The notes under the pieces: model-generated | What the model was told of the DNA's origin: nothing | What the model saw: only the letters and a program-made list of their open reading frames with translations | The model's database searches: none | From: Mycobacterium dioxanotrophicus | GTDB taxonomy: Bacteria; Actinomycetota; Actinomycetes; Mycobacteriales; Mycobacteriaceae | DNA: 64,000 nucleotides | NCBI RefSeq assembly: GCF_002157835.1 | Contig: NZ_CP020809.1 | Coordinates: 1,674,001-1,738,000 of the forward strand | Direction of reading: 5' to 3' | Shown here: one piece after another, positions 16,347-25,914 of the stretch | Numbering within the stretch: the first letter of the stretch is position 1 | How the letters are laid out: the number at the start of each line of letters is the position of its first letter | Translations under genes and position numbers: made by a program

Positions 16347-17312
16347 TCAGCCGTCGAGCGCGCGGGCGGCCAACTCCTGACCGATCCCGATCACCTCGCC
16401 GGCCCGGTGGAACTCCAGGCTGCGGCACACCGAGCGGGGCACCTCGATGAGCAGATCGGGGGGATAGGCCGCCAGCGTGTGCCGGGCCAGCGCGGCCTGC
16501 GCGATGTCGATGGTGCGGTACATCACCTCGAAGCTGCCCAACCGCGGCGCCCCAGCGGTCTCGGGGATGTCGTCGGTGTCGGTTTCCGCGAGCTCGCCGT
16601 CGGGGATCGTCGCCCCGAACCGGCTCAGCACCGCGCGGGCCGTCGGCCGGTCGAGCATGCTGCGGACCGACGCCGTATCCAAGACCCCCGACGTGCTGCG
16701 CAGCATCCGGTTGAGCCACTCGGCGCTCGGCCGGGGCTCGCGATCCTCCGGTGTCGCGGCCGTGCCCGGATCACCGCCGGACACGCTGACCGCGATGGTC
16801 AGGTCGGCGTTGACCGCGGCGATCGGCGCCATCGGCAACGGATCGAGTATGCCGCCGTCGCCGAGCAGCCGGCCGCCGAGCGCATGCGGGGCGATCACGC
16901 CGGGGATGGCAATCGATGCCCGGATCGCCGCATCGACCGGGCCGTGCTGCAGCCATACCGATTTCCCGGCGATCAGATCCGTCGCGACCGCGGTATAGGG
17001 GATGGGCAGATCCTCGATGGTGGCCTCGCCGAGGATGTCGCGGACGGCGTCGAGGATCTTCTCCGCGCGCATGATCCCCGCGGCCGTGAGCGACGGGTCG
17101 AGCAGCCGCAACACCGCACGCTGGGTCAAAGTCCGCGCCCACTCGGCGAAATCGTCAAGCTTGCCCGCGGCGTGCAGCCCGCCGACGAGCGCTCCCATGG
17201 ACGACCCGGAGACACCGACCACCTCGTAGCCGCGTTCGCGCAGTTCGTTGATGACGCCGATGTGCGCGTAGCCGCGCGCGCCACCGCTGCCGAGAGCCAG
17301 CGCAACTCGCAT
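16347..17312 (-). CDS. patatin-like phospholipase, Rv1063c/RssA-type
   Basis: A 321-residue patatin-fold protein. The oxyanion motif GSGGARGYAH (8-17), Ser38 in GSSMG and Asp152 in LLGDGGIL form the expected catalytic dyad. It belongs to the RssA/YchK-like bacterial group and has a C-terminal extension of unknown role. ATG 17312 gives the family N-terminus MRVALALGSGG. It converges with the other patatin and lies directly downstream of, and in the same direction as, the SulP transporter at 17342, so cotranscription is likely. Substrate is unknown. Confidence 0.9.
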   Translation of the reverse strand: MRVALALGSGGARGYAHIGVINELRERGYEVVGVSGSSMGALVGGLHAAGKLDDFAEWARTLTQRAVLRLLDPSLTAAGIMRAEKILDAVRDILGEATIEDLPIPYTAVATDLIAGKSVWLQHGPVDAAIRASIAIPGVIAPHALGGRLLGDGGILDPLPMAPIAAVNADLTIAVSVSGGDPGTAATPEDREPRPSAEWLNRMLRSTSGVLDTASVRSMLDRPTARAVLSRFGATIPDGELAETDTDDIPETAGAPRLGSFEVMYRTIDIAQAALARHTLAAYPPDLLIEVPRSVCRSLEFHRAGEVIGIGQELAARALDG

Positions 17313-17341
17313 GCGTCCATTCTGCCGTGCGGACGCCGACG

Positions 17342-18970
17342 TCACACCTGCCGGTAGCGACCCTCGCGCTCGACGTCCTGCCACCACGGCCACCGGCGCG
17401 CGAGAGCCAGGGCCGTCGCGGGCATGGCGGCGAACTCCACACGGACGCCCGCCGCGGCCAGATCGGCATCCAGGTCGCGCAGGCCGTCGAGGATCGTGGT
17501 GCTGATGCTCAGCTGCCGGGAAAGGTCCACTACCAACGTCTTTGGCGGCGGATCGGCCGACAGCGCCATGACGCGCATCATCTTGGTGTTGGCCCTCAGG
17601 TTCGCGGTGTACAGCGCCACCTGGGTCCTGAGCACCAGAGGATCAGCCGGATGGACCAGTTCGCCCTCCGGCCCGTCGGTACTGATGCCGTGGTGGTCGA
17701 CGACCTGCACCACATGTGGCTGATTTGCGTTGTGCAACACCGCATACAGCGTCAGCAGCACCCCGACGGCGACGGCAGGCAGCAGGCCCACGGTCAGCGC
17801 CACGGTCATCACCAGGATCGCCAACGTGAACTCGCGGCGGCTGAATGTCCACAGCTGCCGCAGCGCCCGCACCTCGATCAGCCCGAGAACCGGAACCAGG
17901 ACCATGGCACCGAGCGTCGCTTCCGGCAGCTTGGACAACACCGGTGCCAGCAGCAACGCCACCACCACCGCCAGCGCCGCGGTCACCAACCCCGACACCT
18001 GGCTGCGGGCACCCGACCGGGTGTTCACCTGGCTCTGAGAGAAACCGCCCGAGGGTGGCAGCGCGTGGAAGAACGCACCGGCCACCGCGGCCAGCCCCAG
18101 GGCGCTGAGCTCCCGGTCCGGCTCGATCTGCGCATCCTCGCGGCGGCGGATGCCGCGAGCCGCCGACACGGTCTCCAAGAACGCCATCATCGCGATCGCC
18201 AGCGCCCCGGGGAACAGATGGCCGACGTGATCGAACGCCGGCCATCCGGGAACCGGAAGTCCTTCGGGCACAGCGGGTATCAACTTGACGCCGAGTGCGG
18301 ACAACCCGCCGAACGAGGCGCCCGCGATACCCAGCCCGGCGACCACCAGCGGGCCAGGAACTTTCGGGTAGGCGCGGCCGATGAACCACAGCAGCCCGAT
18401 GCTGGCGAGTGAGAGCACCACGGTCATGAGATGGGCATGGCCCAGTTGGCGTAGCGCCGAGGCAAGGACGCGGAAGAAGCCTTCGTGATTCGGATCCGGT
18501 GTCACACCCAGCAGTTTCGGCAGCTGACCGGCCGCGATGGTCAACCCGACACCGGCCTTGAGGCCGATCAGGGTGGCCTCGTTGATGTTCTCCACCACCG
18601 ATCCCAGCCGCAACACCCGGGCGACCAGCAGGATCACCCCGACGAGCAGCGTCAAGGTCATCAAATCCGAAGGGGCGCCCGATGATCCGGCCAGCACGCC
18701 CGCACCCAGCATCGTCGACGCCGTCAGCGTCGCGACCGTCGACGTGGTGCTGACGCTGACGCTGCGCGAACCGCCCGTGAACGCATAGACGATCATCGGC
18801 AGCATGCAACTGTAGAGGCCGAATTCGACGGGCATGTTGGCCACCGTCGCGTACGCCATCGCCTGCGGAATGACCACGGCGCCCGCCGCGAGTCCGGCGA
18901 ACACGTCACTGCGCAACCATTGTCGTTGGTAGGGCAGCAGCGCAGGGCTGGGCGCAACGCGAAATCGCAC
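17342..18970 (-). CDS. SulP/SLC26-family anion transporter with STAS domain
   Basis: A protein of about 542 residues. After a short cytoplasmic N-terminus comes the SulP signature region (DVFAGLAAGAVVIPQAMAYA), about 10-12 membrane segments, and a C-terminal STAS domain (about 430-540; TLVVDLSRQLSISTT). Family members carry sulfate, bicarbonate or dicarboxylates; the anion here cannot be told. Several in-frame starts exist; GTG 18970 is preferred because it gives a normal N-terminus, while ATG 19021 would overlap the divergent gene. It is divergent from a second SulP gene. Confidence 0.88.
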   Translation of the reverse strand: MRFRVAPSPALLPYQRQWLRSDVFAGLAAGAVVIPQAMAYATVANMPVEFGLYSCMLPMIVYAFTGGSRSVSVSTTSTVATLTASTMLGAGVLAGSSGAPSDLMTLTLLVGVILLVARVLRLGSVVENINEATLIGLKAGVGLTIAAGQLPKLLGVTPDPNHEGFFRVLASALRQLGHAHLMTVVLSLASIGLLWFIGRAYPKVPGPLVVAGLGIAGASFGGLSALGVKLIPAVPEGLPVPGWPAFDHVGHLFPGALAIAMMAFLETVSAARGIRRREDAQIEPDRELSALGLAAVAGAFFHALPPSGGFSQSQVNTRSGARSQVSGLVTAALAVVVALLLAPVLSKLPEATLGAMVLVPVLGLIEVRALRQLWTFSRREFTLAILVMTVALTVGLLPAVAVGVLLTLYAVLHNANQPHVVQVVDHHGISTDGPEGELVHPADPLVLRTQVALYTANLRANTKMMRVMALSADPPPKTLVVDLSRQLSISTTILDGLRDLDADLAAAGVRVEFAAMPATALALARRWPWWQDVEREGRYRQV

Positions 18971-19019
18971 GGCGCAAGTATGGCCCGCGTAGACCGTCGC
19001 CGTGGCAGGGTTGTGCACC

Positions 19020-20753
19020 ATGAGTGCGCCACCGAACGCGGCTTCGAGAGTGTCGGGGGCGGTGCGTAGTCTCGGCCGTCCCAGCCCACGCGATGTCATC
19101 GCCGGTCTGGTGACCGGGCTGTTCTCGATCCCGGAAGGCATGGCTTACGCCAGTATTGGCGGGTTCAACCCGGTGGCCGGGCTGTATGCAGGTGTGGTCC
19201 CCGGCATCATCGGCTCCCTGTTCGCCCGCACGGTGCTGATGGTGACGACGTTGACGAGTGCCATCGCACTGTCGTCGCGCAGCGTTCTCAAAGAAGCCGG
19301 GCTCGATCCGCAGGACCCGGCCAACGTCGCGGCCCTGGCGCTCGTGGTCGGTGCGGTGATGTTGCTGTTCGGATTGCTGCGGTTCGGCTCGATCATGAAC
19401 TTCGTCTCCAACGCCGTAATGACGGGCTTCTCCACGGGTATCGCGCTGCAGATCGTGGCGGGCGTGCTCGGCGACGCCACCGGCTACAAACCGCAGAGCG
19501 GCAACACCATCGGCAAGTTCATCGACTCGTTGGCGCACATCGGGCTGTGGCACGGCACGGCCGTCGCGGTCGCGGCAGGCACGGTCGCGGTGTGGGCGGT
19601 GTTCCATTTCGTCAAGCCTCTGGAATCGTTCGCCACCCTGATCGCGCTGGTGGTCGTCACCGCCGTCGTGGCCGTCGCGCACATCGACGTCGAAACCGTG
19701 GGCGACATCGCGTCGATCACGAATTCCCTTCCCCCGGTGACCATCCCGAATTTCTCCGCGATGCCGGAGCTGCTCGTGGGCGGGGTTGCCGTCGCGCTCG
19801 TCGCGCTGGCCCAGGCCGCGGGAATCTCCGCAGCGGTGCCCAACCCCGACGGCAGCCGCACCAACATGAACGGCGACTTCCTGGCCCAGGGCGCGGCCAA
19901 CTTCGCAGGCAGCTTCTTCGGTGCGCTGCCCACCGGAGGCTCGCTGTCGCGCACCGGGGTGGCCACCTCAGCAGGCGCGCGCAGCCGCTGGACCGGCATC
20001 TTTGCCGGTATCTGGCTGGCGGTGCTGGTCCTGGTCGCGGGCTCGGCCGCCGAGATCATCCCGATGCCGGTCATAGGCGGGCTCATCCTGGTGATCGGCG
20101 CCGAGCTGGTGGTGGGCCGGCTACCCGACATCAAGCTGGTGCTGCGGGTCGCGCCGCTGTCGGCGGTGGCAATGCTGATCACGTTCGCGGCCACCACACA
20201 GTTACCGCTGCACACCGCGATCCTCATCGGTGTCATCACATCGCTGGTGCTGTACTGCGCCAAGGCCGCCCAGGCCGCGCGACTCATGGCGCTAGAACCG
20301 GCAGCCGACGGCGGATGGCGGCAGGTGCCCGTGCCCGCGCGGTGCGCCAGCGACGACGTGACGGTGCTGCACTACGCCGGGGTTGGGCTGTTCGCCGAAG
20401 TGGCCCGCATCGACGAGACCTGGCCGCGGGCCGACGGCACCGCCAACGCTGTCGTGGTGCTGAGCCTTCGCGCGTTGCCCGACGTGCCGTCGTCGGTGAC
20501 CATCAAGGCGTTGCGGAGATGGGCCGGCCAGTTGACGGCCAACAACGGCAGGCTGATCATCTCCGGCGTGAATCCGGGCACCGCGGAGGTGCTGCAGCGC
20601 GGCGGGCTCGACGACGTGCTGGGCGACGACGGCATCGTTGCCGCCACCGACCGGGTCTTGGGCGCCCTCGACATCGCCGTCGAGCGCGGACGTGCCTGGG
20701 TGGCCGCCCAGCGCGGCGAGAGCGGTGGTTCGGCGCAGCCTGATTCGAACTAG
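19020..20753 (+). CDS. SulP/SLC26-family anion transporter with STAS-like domain
   Basis: A 577-residue SulP transporter, only distantly similar to its divergent neighbour. The N-terminal signature DVIAGLVTGLFSIPEGMAYASI is followed by membrane segments and by GALPTGGSLSRTGVATSAGARS, the conserved loop. A C-terminal STAS-like domain (about 440-560) contains VVLSLRALPDVPSS and GVNPGTAEVL. The start at ATG 19020 is within about 50 bp of the divergent start, so both promoters must lie inside coding or very short leader DNA. Its TAG shares a CTAG with the convergent lpqV stop. Confidence 0.9.
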   Translation: MSAPPNAASRVSGAVRSLGRPSPRDVIAGLVTGLFSIPEGMAYASIGGFNPVAGLYAGVVPGIIGSLFARTVLMVTTLTSAIALSSRSVLKEAGLDPQDPANVAALALVVGAVMLLFGLLRFGSIMNFVSNAVMTGFSTGIALQIVAGVLGDATGYKPQSGNTIGKFIDSLAHIGLWHGTAVAVAAGTVAVWAVFHFVKPLESFATLIALVVVTAVVAVAHIDVETVGDIASITNSLPPVTIPNFSAMPELLVGGVAVALVALAQAAGISAAVPNPDGSRTNMNGDFLAQGAANFAGSFFGALPTGGSLSRTGVATSAGARSRWTGIFAGIWLAVLVLVAGSAAEIIPMPVIGGLILVIGAELVVGRLPDIKLVLRVAPLSAVAMLITFAATTQLPLHTAILIGVITSLVLYCAKAAQAARLMALEPAADGGWRQVPVPARCASDDVTVLHYAGVGLFAEVARIDETWPRADGTANAVVVLSLRALPDVPSSVTIKALRRWAGQLTANNGRLIISGVNPGTAEVLQRGGLDDVLGDDGIVAATDRVLGALDIAVERGRAWVAAQRGESGGSAQPDSN

Positions 20754-21202
20754 CCGCAGAGCTGATCGGCCGCCGCGCGGACCGCGACGATCACCGCAGC
20801 CTGACGGCCGGGCTCCAGCTCCGCCCAGGCCTTGTTGTAGGTGCCGGGCCCCGGGATCGCACCAGGGGTCTGCAAGGAGGCCAGATACGGCTCGATCTGC
20901 GCCTTGGGGTCGCCGCCCTTCTCGTCCATCCACACCTTGGCGGCGTGGCAGGCCTGGAAATACTCCTCTTCAGAGGACTGGGCGTCGGCCCCCACGGCGG
21001 TGGTGACCCCGCCCGGCGAGACCGCCGCTTCACCGGGGGAGGCCGTGGGTGTCGCCGTGCGGGTAGAGGCGGTCGACGGTGTCGCGGGGGCGCCGGATGG
21101 CTGCCCCTGATCGCCGGTCGACGAGCATCCCGTCAACAACGTGAGGCCGGTGACGGCGATGGCTCCGGTCGTCCACCGCACGGCCGAGGTGTTACTGCGC
21201 AT
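20750..21202 (-). CDS. lpqV: lipoprotein LpqV
   Basis: A 150-residue lipoprotein. The signal sequence ends in LLTGC with Cys26 as the lipidated residue, followed by a Ser/Thr/Pro-rich linker (about 27-75) and a small globular domain with EYFQACHAAKVWMDEKGG and a C-terminal DQLCG; two cysteines could pair. The name rests on synteny with M. tuberculosis Rv1064c between the patatins and the cysteine dioxygenase gene, and on the lipobox. Function is unknown. It is divergent from the poly-cysteine leader ORF. Confidence 0.82.
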   Translation of the reverse strand: MRSNTSAVRWTTGAIAVTGLTLLTGCSSTGDQGQPSGAPATPSTASTRTATPTASPGEAAVSPGGVTTAVGADAQSSEEEYFQACHAAKVWMDEKGGDPKAQIEPYLASLQTPGAIPGPGTYNKAWAELEPGRQAAVIVAVRAAADQLCG

Positions 21203-21230
21203 GACGCCAATCTATGCAACACTGGCCGCC

Positions 21231-21275
21231 GTGACGGAACGGACCAGTTCTCAGGACTGTTGTCGGGCTCGCTAG
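21231..21275 (+). CDS. short leader ORF with tandem Cys codons (candidate cysteine-responsive attenuator)
   Basis: GTG ACG GAA ... GAC TGT TGT CGG GCT CGC TAG encodes MTERTSSQDCCRAR, 14 codons with two adjacent cysteine codons near the end. AACACT ends 7 nt before the GTG, the spacing of a leaderless start, although its first base departs from TANNNT. The ORF ends 48 bp before a cysteine dioxygenase gene. Leaderless poly-cysteine short ORFs have been described in mycobacteria as cysteine-responsive attenuators of sulfur genes; this one fits the pattern and stands before a cysteine-degrading enzyme. Confidence 0.55.
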   Translation: MTERTSSQDCCRAR

Positions 21276-21323
21276 CGCGCCCTTGACCAACCCTGTCCGT
21301 ACGTCAGTTCTGGAGTTTCCCGC

Positions 21324-21848
21324 ATGGTTTCCACCCTTGCCCCTGCCGTGGTGCCCGCAGTATCCGCACCGACCCGGCTGCGCCTGCCCGATCTGCTGCA
21401 CACCACCGACCGCGCCGCCGACGATGTCCTCTCCGGCCGCTACGACCGGCTGTTGCGCGGCCTGCCGCACGACGAACGCTGGTACACCCGGCTCGCCGGC
21501 GACGACGAGTTGGACATCTGGCTCATCAGCTGGGTGCCGGACAAGTCCACCGAACTGCACGACCACGGCGGCTCGCTGGGCGCGCTGACGGTGGTGTCCG
21601 GTGCGCTCACCGAAACCCGCTGGGATGGTGAGGCATTGCGGCGTCGACGCCTGTCGGCCGGTGCCCAGGCCGCGTTCCCGCTCGGATGGGTGCACGACGT
21701 GGTCCGCGCACCAGCGCCGATCACCGGCCCGACATTGAGCGTGCACGCCTATTCGCCACCCCTCACCGCCATGTCGTACTACGAGGTGACCCAACGGAAC
21801 ACGTTGCGCCGCAACCGTACCGAGCTGACCGACGCGCCGGAGGGGTGA
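21324..21848 (+). CDS. cysteine dioxygenase-family cupin protein (Rv1065-type)
   Basis: A 174-residue cupin of the cysteine dioxygenase family, which oxidises L-cysteine to cysteine sulfinate with O2 at a non-haem iron. The three iron ligands are His79 and His81 in TELHDHGGS and His124 in GWVHDV. Length is typical for bacterial enzymes. A GGAG at about 21313 precedes ATG 21324. The rhodanese gene follows after two bases, an arrangement (sometimes a fusion) linked to sulfur handling in cysteine breakdown. The poly-cysteine leader ORF upstream suggests cysteine control. A different thiol substrate is possible. Confidence 0.88.
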   Translation: MVSTLAPAVVPAVSAPTRLRLPDLLHTTDRAADDVLSGRYDRLLRGLPHDERWYTRLAGDDELDIWLISWVPDKSTELHDHGGSLGALTVVSGALTETRWDGEALRRRRLSAGAQAAFPLGWVHDVVRAPAPITGPTLSVHAYSPPLTAMSYYEVTQRNTLRRNRTELTDAPEG

Positions 21849-21850
21849 GC

Positions 21851-22219
21851 ATGAGCCGGATCGACGCAGTCTTGGCAGCCGCGCGGGAGCGCCTGCAGCG
21901 GCTGCCTGCCGACGAACTGCCCGCCGCGCTGGCGTCGGGAGCGGTGCTCGTCGACATCCGGCCCGCCGCGCAACGAGCCCTCGAGGGCGAAGCCGCGGGC
22001 GCGCTGGTGATCGAGCGCAACGTCCTGGAGTGGCGGTGTGACCCCACCAGTGATGCCCGCATTCCGCAGGCCGTCGACGACGATGTCTACTGGGTGATCC
22101 TCTGCTCGGAGGGCTACACCTCAAGCCTGGCCGCCGCCGCCCTGCTCGACCTCGGGCTGCACCGCGCCACCGACGTCGTCGGCGGCTATCAGGCCCTGAA
22201 AGTGGCTGAGCTGGTCTAG
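21851..22219 (+). CDS. rhodanese-like sulfurtransferase (Rv1066-type)
   Basis: A 122-residue single-domain rhodanese. The active-site loop reads ILCSEGYTSS with the persulfide-forming Cys85; VLVDIRP is the usual preceding strand. It starts two bases after the cysteine dioxygenase stop with GAGGGGTGAG as ribosome site, so the pair is an operon and probably handles sulfane sulfur from cysteine catabolism. The stop codon shares the tetranucleotide CTAG (22216-22219) with the convergent membrane hydrolase gene. Confidence 0.92.
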   Translation: MSRIDAVLAAARERLQRLPADELPAALASGAVLVDIRPAAQRALEGEAAGALVIERNVLEWRCDPTSDARIPQAVDDDVYWVILCSEGYTSSLAAAALLDLGLHRATDVVGGYQALKVAELV

Positions 22220-23916
22220 GCGTTTTCGTCGTTGTTCAGCAGCGGGCGCAGTCTCTCGGTCTTGTCCGGAGTCCAGTCCGGCGGCTGCAGGATCTTGGCC
22301 CACGCGTTTGCGACATCCTTGACGTAGACGTGGCCGTGCCCGTCGGGCACGTCGACCGCGACCGCCATGTCCGCAGACACCTGCAGGAACGTCACCACCG
22401 GGATCCACTGCATGCGTCCCGAGACGTCGTAACCACGGGGCTCCCTGAGCCAATCCGGCTCGGAGAACAGCAGATCCGGGTTCCACCACGCGATCGGGTC
22501 GGATGCGTGCTGCAGGTAGACCGTGCGCGGCGTGAACCACGGGTCCGCCGGCCGGTCCAGATTCTCCGGGCGCGCGGCGAACCGAACGTAGTCGCCCTTT
22601 TCGTAGATCGGCAGCCACTCCGGTGAACCGGCATCGCGGTTGCGGGTCAGATCCGTCCAGATGGTGTTGTTGAACGTCGGACCCGAGAACAGTGCACCGT
22701 CGGTGCGGGCGACCAAATTGTTCAGGCTCAGGAACGGCGCCTCGCCGCCGAACGAACCGAGGCTCTCGCCGAACACGACGAGCTTGGGGCGCTTGCCTTC
22801 CGGCCGTTGCTTGACCAGTTCGTCGACGGCCTCGAACAATGCCTGCCCGGCCTGACGCGCGTTCTCCTTGTCCACCAGGAACGAGATCCAGCTGGGCAGG
22901 AACGAGTACTGCATCGACACGATCGCACTGTCGCCGTTGTACATATACTCCAGTGCCGAGGCCTCGGCCTCGTTGATCCAGCCCGTGCCGGTGGTGGTCG
23001 CCACCGCGACCACCTTGCGGTCCAACCCACCGGTGCGCAGCAACTCCTGCGCGGCCAGCGCCGCGGTGGCTCGGATGCCCTCGGCGGAATGCAGCCCGGC
23101 GTACGCCCGGATCGGTGGCATCGCTGGTTTTCCGTTGAACTTGGTCAAGGCTTCGACGCTCGGGCCGGCCGAGACGAACACCCGGCCCTGATGGCCCAGC
23201 GTGGTCCACTTCGCCAAAGATTCAGGGCCGCCGGACCGCAGCTTCGACGTCGGGGCCGCGAAATCGGGATCGTCCTCGTTGTTGATCGCCGAGAACGTGC
23301 TGTTGATCTTGTCCATCGCGACCCGGACCACCACGCCGTTGAGCAGCGCGATGCTGAACGCCAGCAACAGTACAACCACGACCACTGCCGAAACCCGGGG
23401 CGGCGCAAAGCGATTGAGCTGACGCACCAGGAAGCGCACGAGCCTGCCGATGAGCTGTCCGATCTCGACGAACACGAACAGCAACACCACCGACAGCACG
23501 GCCGTCAACGGGTGATCCCAAAATGTCAGCCGCGGTACGCCCATGAAGTCACGGACCTCGTCCTGCCACACATGGAAGTACACGATCATCAGGATCTGGC
23601 CGACGATGCCGACGACCACCAGTCCGAGCCAGGCCCACTTGGGTGCCTTGGGGCTGTTGTCCCTGGAGCCCATGAACCGCACCAGCCACACCCCGAAAAC
23701 ACCGAGGCCGTAGCCGATTGCGCCGGCGGCCCCGCTGACCAGACCTTGAAACAGCGGGCCGCGCGGCAGCAGCGACGGCGTCATCGACAACCACAGGAAC
23801 ACCAGGCCGAGCGCCGTTCCGAAGAACGTGTAATGACGCTGCCACCAGTCGGGCTTGTCCGTCTCGCGTGCCTGGGCTTCAGGAGTCTCGGCTTCGGGCT
23901 CGGCGGTGTCGGTCAC
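22216..23916 (-). CDS. integral membrane alpha/beta hydrolase family protein (Rv1069c-type)
   Basis: A 566-residue protein. The N-terminal third (about 25-190) contains four or five membrane helices; the C-terminal part (about 240-560) is an alpha/beta-hydrolase domain with Ser385 in FGESLGSFGG. This is the two-part architecture of the Abhydrolase_9 family of actinobacteria. No substrate is established to my knowledge. GTG 23916 is the start. It lies nine bases after echA8 in the echA9-echA8 direction, so it is probably the last gene of that operon, hinting at a lipid-related role. Confidence 0.87.
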   Translation of the reverse strand: MTDTAEPEAETPEAQARETDKPDWWQRHYTFFGTALGLVFLWLSMTPSLLPRGPLFQGLVSGAAGAIGYGLGVFGVWLVRFMGSRDNSPKAPKWAWLGLVVVGIVGQILMIVYFHVWQDEVRDFMGVPRLTFWDHPLTAVLSVVLLFVFVEIGQLIGRLVRFLVRQLNRFAPPRVSAVVVVVLLLAFSIALLNGVVVRVAMDKINSTFSAINNEDDPDFAAPTSKLRSGGPESLAKWTTLGHQGRVFVSAGPSVEALTKFNGKPAMPPIRAYAGLHSAEGIRATAALAAQELLRTGGLDRKVVAVATTTGTGWINEAEASALEYMYNGDSAIVSMQYSFLPSWISFLVDKENARQAGQALFEAVDELVKQRPEGKRPKLVVFGESLGSFGGEAPFLSLNNLVARTDGALFSGPTFNNTIWTDLTRNRDAGSPEWLPIYEKGDYVRFAARPENLDRPADPWFTPRTVYLQHASDPIAWWNPDLLFSEPDWLREPRGYDVSGRMQWIPVVTFLQVSADMAVAVDVPDGHGHVYVKDVANAWAKILQPPDWTPDKTERLRPLLNNDENA

Positions 23917-23925
23917 CCGTTGACT

Positions 23926-24699
23926 TTAACGATGCGTGAAGTTCGGGGCGCGCTTCTCGGTGAAGGCCGCCATGCCTTCCTTCTGATCGGCCGTGGCGAA
24001 CGCCGAGTGGAACAGCCGCCGCTCGTAGAGCAGCCCTTCGGTGAGCGACGACTCGAAGGCGCGATTGACGGCTTCCTTGGCCATCCGTGCGGCCGACAGC
24101 GACATCCCCGCGATCGTCTCCGCGACCGCGAGGGCCTCGTCGATCAGCGAGTCCGCCGGCACCAGCCGCGACACCAGCCCGGCCCGCTCGGCCTCGACCG
24201 CGTCGATGGTGCGGCCGGTCAGGATCAGGTCCATCGCCTTGGCCTTGCCGATCGCGCGCGTCAGCCGCTGGCTGCCGCCCATACCGGGCAGCACGCCGAG
24301 CTTGATCTCGGGCTGACCGAACTTCGCGGTGTCCGCTGCGATCAGGATGTCGCACATCATCGCCAGCTCACAGCCGCCGCCCAGGGCGTACCCGGCGACC
24401 GCGGCGATGGTCGGCGTCCGCGTGGCCGCGAACTTCGACCACTGCTCGAAGAAGTCGGCCGAGTACACATCGGCGAACGACAGCTCGGCCATCTCCTTGA
24501 TGTCGGCGCCCGCGGCGAACGCCTTGTCGTTGCCCGTGACGATGATCGCGCCGACGCTCGGGTCATTGTCGAGTTCGGCTGCGGCCGTGGTGACTTCGTT
24601 CATCACCTGGCTGTTGAGCGCGTTGAGCGCCTTGGGCCGGTTCAGGGTGATGGTGGCGACGCGGTCGACGCGGGTCACCAGGATCGTCTCAAAGCTCAT
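23926..24699 (-). CDS. echA8: enoyl-CoA hydratase EchA8
   Basis: A 257-residue crotonase-fold enzyme hydrating 2-enoyl-CoA in beta-oxidation. [12 protein letters not shown] forms part of the oxyanion hole, [15 protein letters not shown] carries the first catalytic Glu, and the second Glu lies in [14 protein letters not shown], followed by GGSQRL. Both glutamates are present, so it should be a true hydratase. ATG 24699 is preceded by GAGGACATCCG. It follows echA9 by 11 bases. Synteny with M. tuberculosis Rv1070c supports the name. Confidence 0.94.
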   Translation of the reverse strand: MSFETILVTRVDRVATITLNRPKALNALNSQVMNEVTTAAAELDNDPSVGAIIVTGNDKAFAAGADIKEMAELSFADVYSADFFEQWSKFAATRTPTIAAVAGYALGGGCELAMMCDILIAADTAKFGQPEIKLGVLPGMGGSQRLTRAIGKAKAMDLILTGRTIDAVEAERAGLVSRLVPADSLIDEALAVAETIAGMSLSAARMAKEAVNRAFESSLTEGLLYERRLFHSAFATADQKEGMAAFTEKRAPNFTHR

Positions 24700-24710
24700 C
24701 GGATGTCCTC

Positions 24711-25739
24711 TCAGAACGTCAGGTCGGGATCCGCCGGAACAAAGTATGCGTCGACATCGGCCTGGGTGACCTCCGCAATCGATGCCGGAGACCATTGTGG
24801 ATTGCGATCCTTGTCCACCAGCTGGGCGCGGATGCCCTCGACGAAATCATGCGAGCGCACCGAAGCGCACGAGGTCCGGTACTCCTGCTGGAGGACCTCT
24901 TCGAGGGTGTCCAGCTTGGCGGCCCGGCGGACGGCTTCCAGAGCCACGGCCAGCGAGACGGGGGAGCGGGTCGAGATGAGATTGGCGGCGTCGGTGCCCG
25001 CGTCACGCTCGCGCAGGGCGGCCACGATGTCGGCGACGGTGTCCCCGGCGTAGCATGTGTCGATCCAGTCCCGTTGTGCAAGTAGGGGACTGGCCGGCGG
25101 CTCGACGGCGTGGGCGGCCAAGGCGTGCTCGACGCCGTCATTGACGACGGCCTCGGTGAACTCGGCGAGGCTGTCATGGGGCACATAGTGATCGGCGAAG
25201 CCCATGGCGATCGCGTCGGCTCCGCTGAACGGTGCGCCGGTCAGCGCGGCGTGCAGGCCCAGAGCGCCGGGGGCGCGTGAGAGCAGGTAGGTGCCGCCGA
25301 CGTCGGGAATGAAGCCGATGCCGACCTCGGGCATCGCCATCTTGGTGCTGTCGGTGACCACCCGGATGCTGCCGTGGGCTGCGACGCCCACGCCGCCGCC
25401 CATCACGATGCCGTCCATGAGCGCCACATACGGCTTGGGATAGCTGCCGATGCGGGCGTTGAGCCGATATTCGTCGTACCAGAACCTGCGGGCGTCGGCC
25501 CCGCCCGCCTTGGCGCTGTGATAGAGCGCCACGACGTCGCCGCCTGCGCAGAGACCGCGCTCGCCGGCGCCGGTGAGCAGAACGGTGTGAACGTTCTCGT
25601 CGTGCTCCCACGCGTCGAGCGCCGCGGCCATGCCCGCGACCATGCCCTCGTTGAGCGAGTTGATCGCCTTGGGCCGGTTCAAGGTGAGGATGCCGACGCC
25701 GTTGCGGACGTTTACTAGGATGTCCTCGTTTTCGGTCAC
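24711..25739 (-). CDS. echA9: 3-hydroxyisobutyryl-CoA hydrolase-like protein EchA9
   Basis: A 342-residue crotonase-superfamily member with the extended C-terminus of 3-hydroxyisobutyryl-CoA hydrolases (valine catabolism). [33 protein letters not shown] and [19 protein letters not shown] are the family signatures. M. tuberculosis Rv1071c (echA9) is the positional counterpart, annotated as an enoyl-CoA hydratase; length and motifs here favour the hydrolase. GTG 25739 is the start. It is the first gene of the echA9-echA8-membrane hydrolase operon and divergent from the BI-1 gene. Confidence 0.9.
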   Translation of the reverse strand: MTENEDILVNVRNGVGILTLNRPKAINSLNEGMVAGMAAALDAWEHDENVHTVLLTGAGERGLCAGGDVVALYHSAKAGGADARRFWYDEYRLNARIGSYPKPYVALMDGIVMGGGVGVAAHGSIRVVTDSTKMAMPEVGIGFIPDVGGTYLLSRAPGALGLHAALTGAPFSGADAIAMGFADHYVPHDSLAEFTEAVVNDGVEHALAAHAVEPPASPLLAQRDWIDTCYAGDTVADIVAALRERDAGTDAANLISTRSPVSLAVALEAVRRAAKLDTLEEVLQQEYRTSCASVRSHDFVEGIRAQLVDKDRNPQWSPASIAEVTQADVDAYFVPADPDLTF

Positions 25740-25914
25740 GGATGCAATCTAGTTCGACGCCCGTTGGCCCCTTTCGCCGGGTAGGGTTTGCCTCGATATC
25801 AAACCTGTACGTTTCCTGGGAACTCATCCGGTTTTGCGGGAACCTGTGCAGATCGCCGAACGTTGACCCAAGTAGTTCACTGCCGAACAACGGCACATAG
25901 GAGAGGACCCGACG

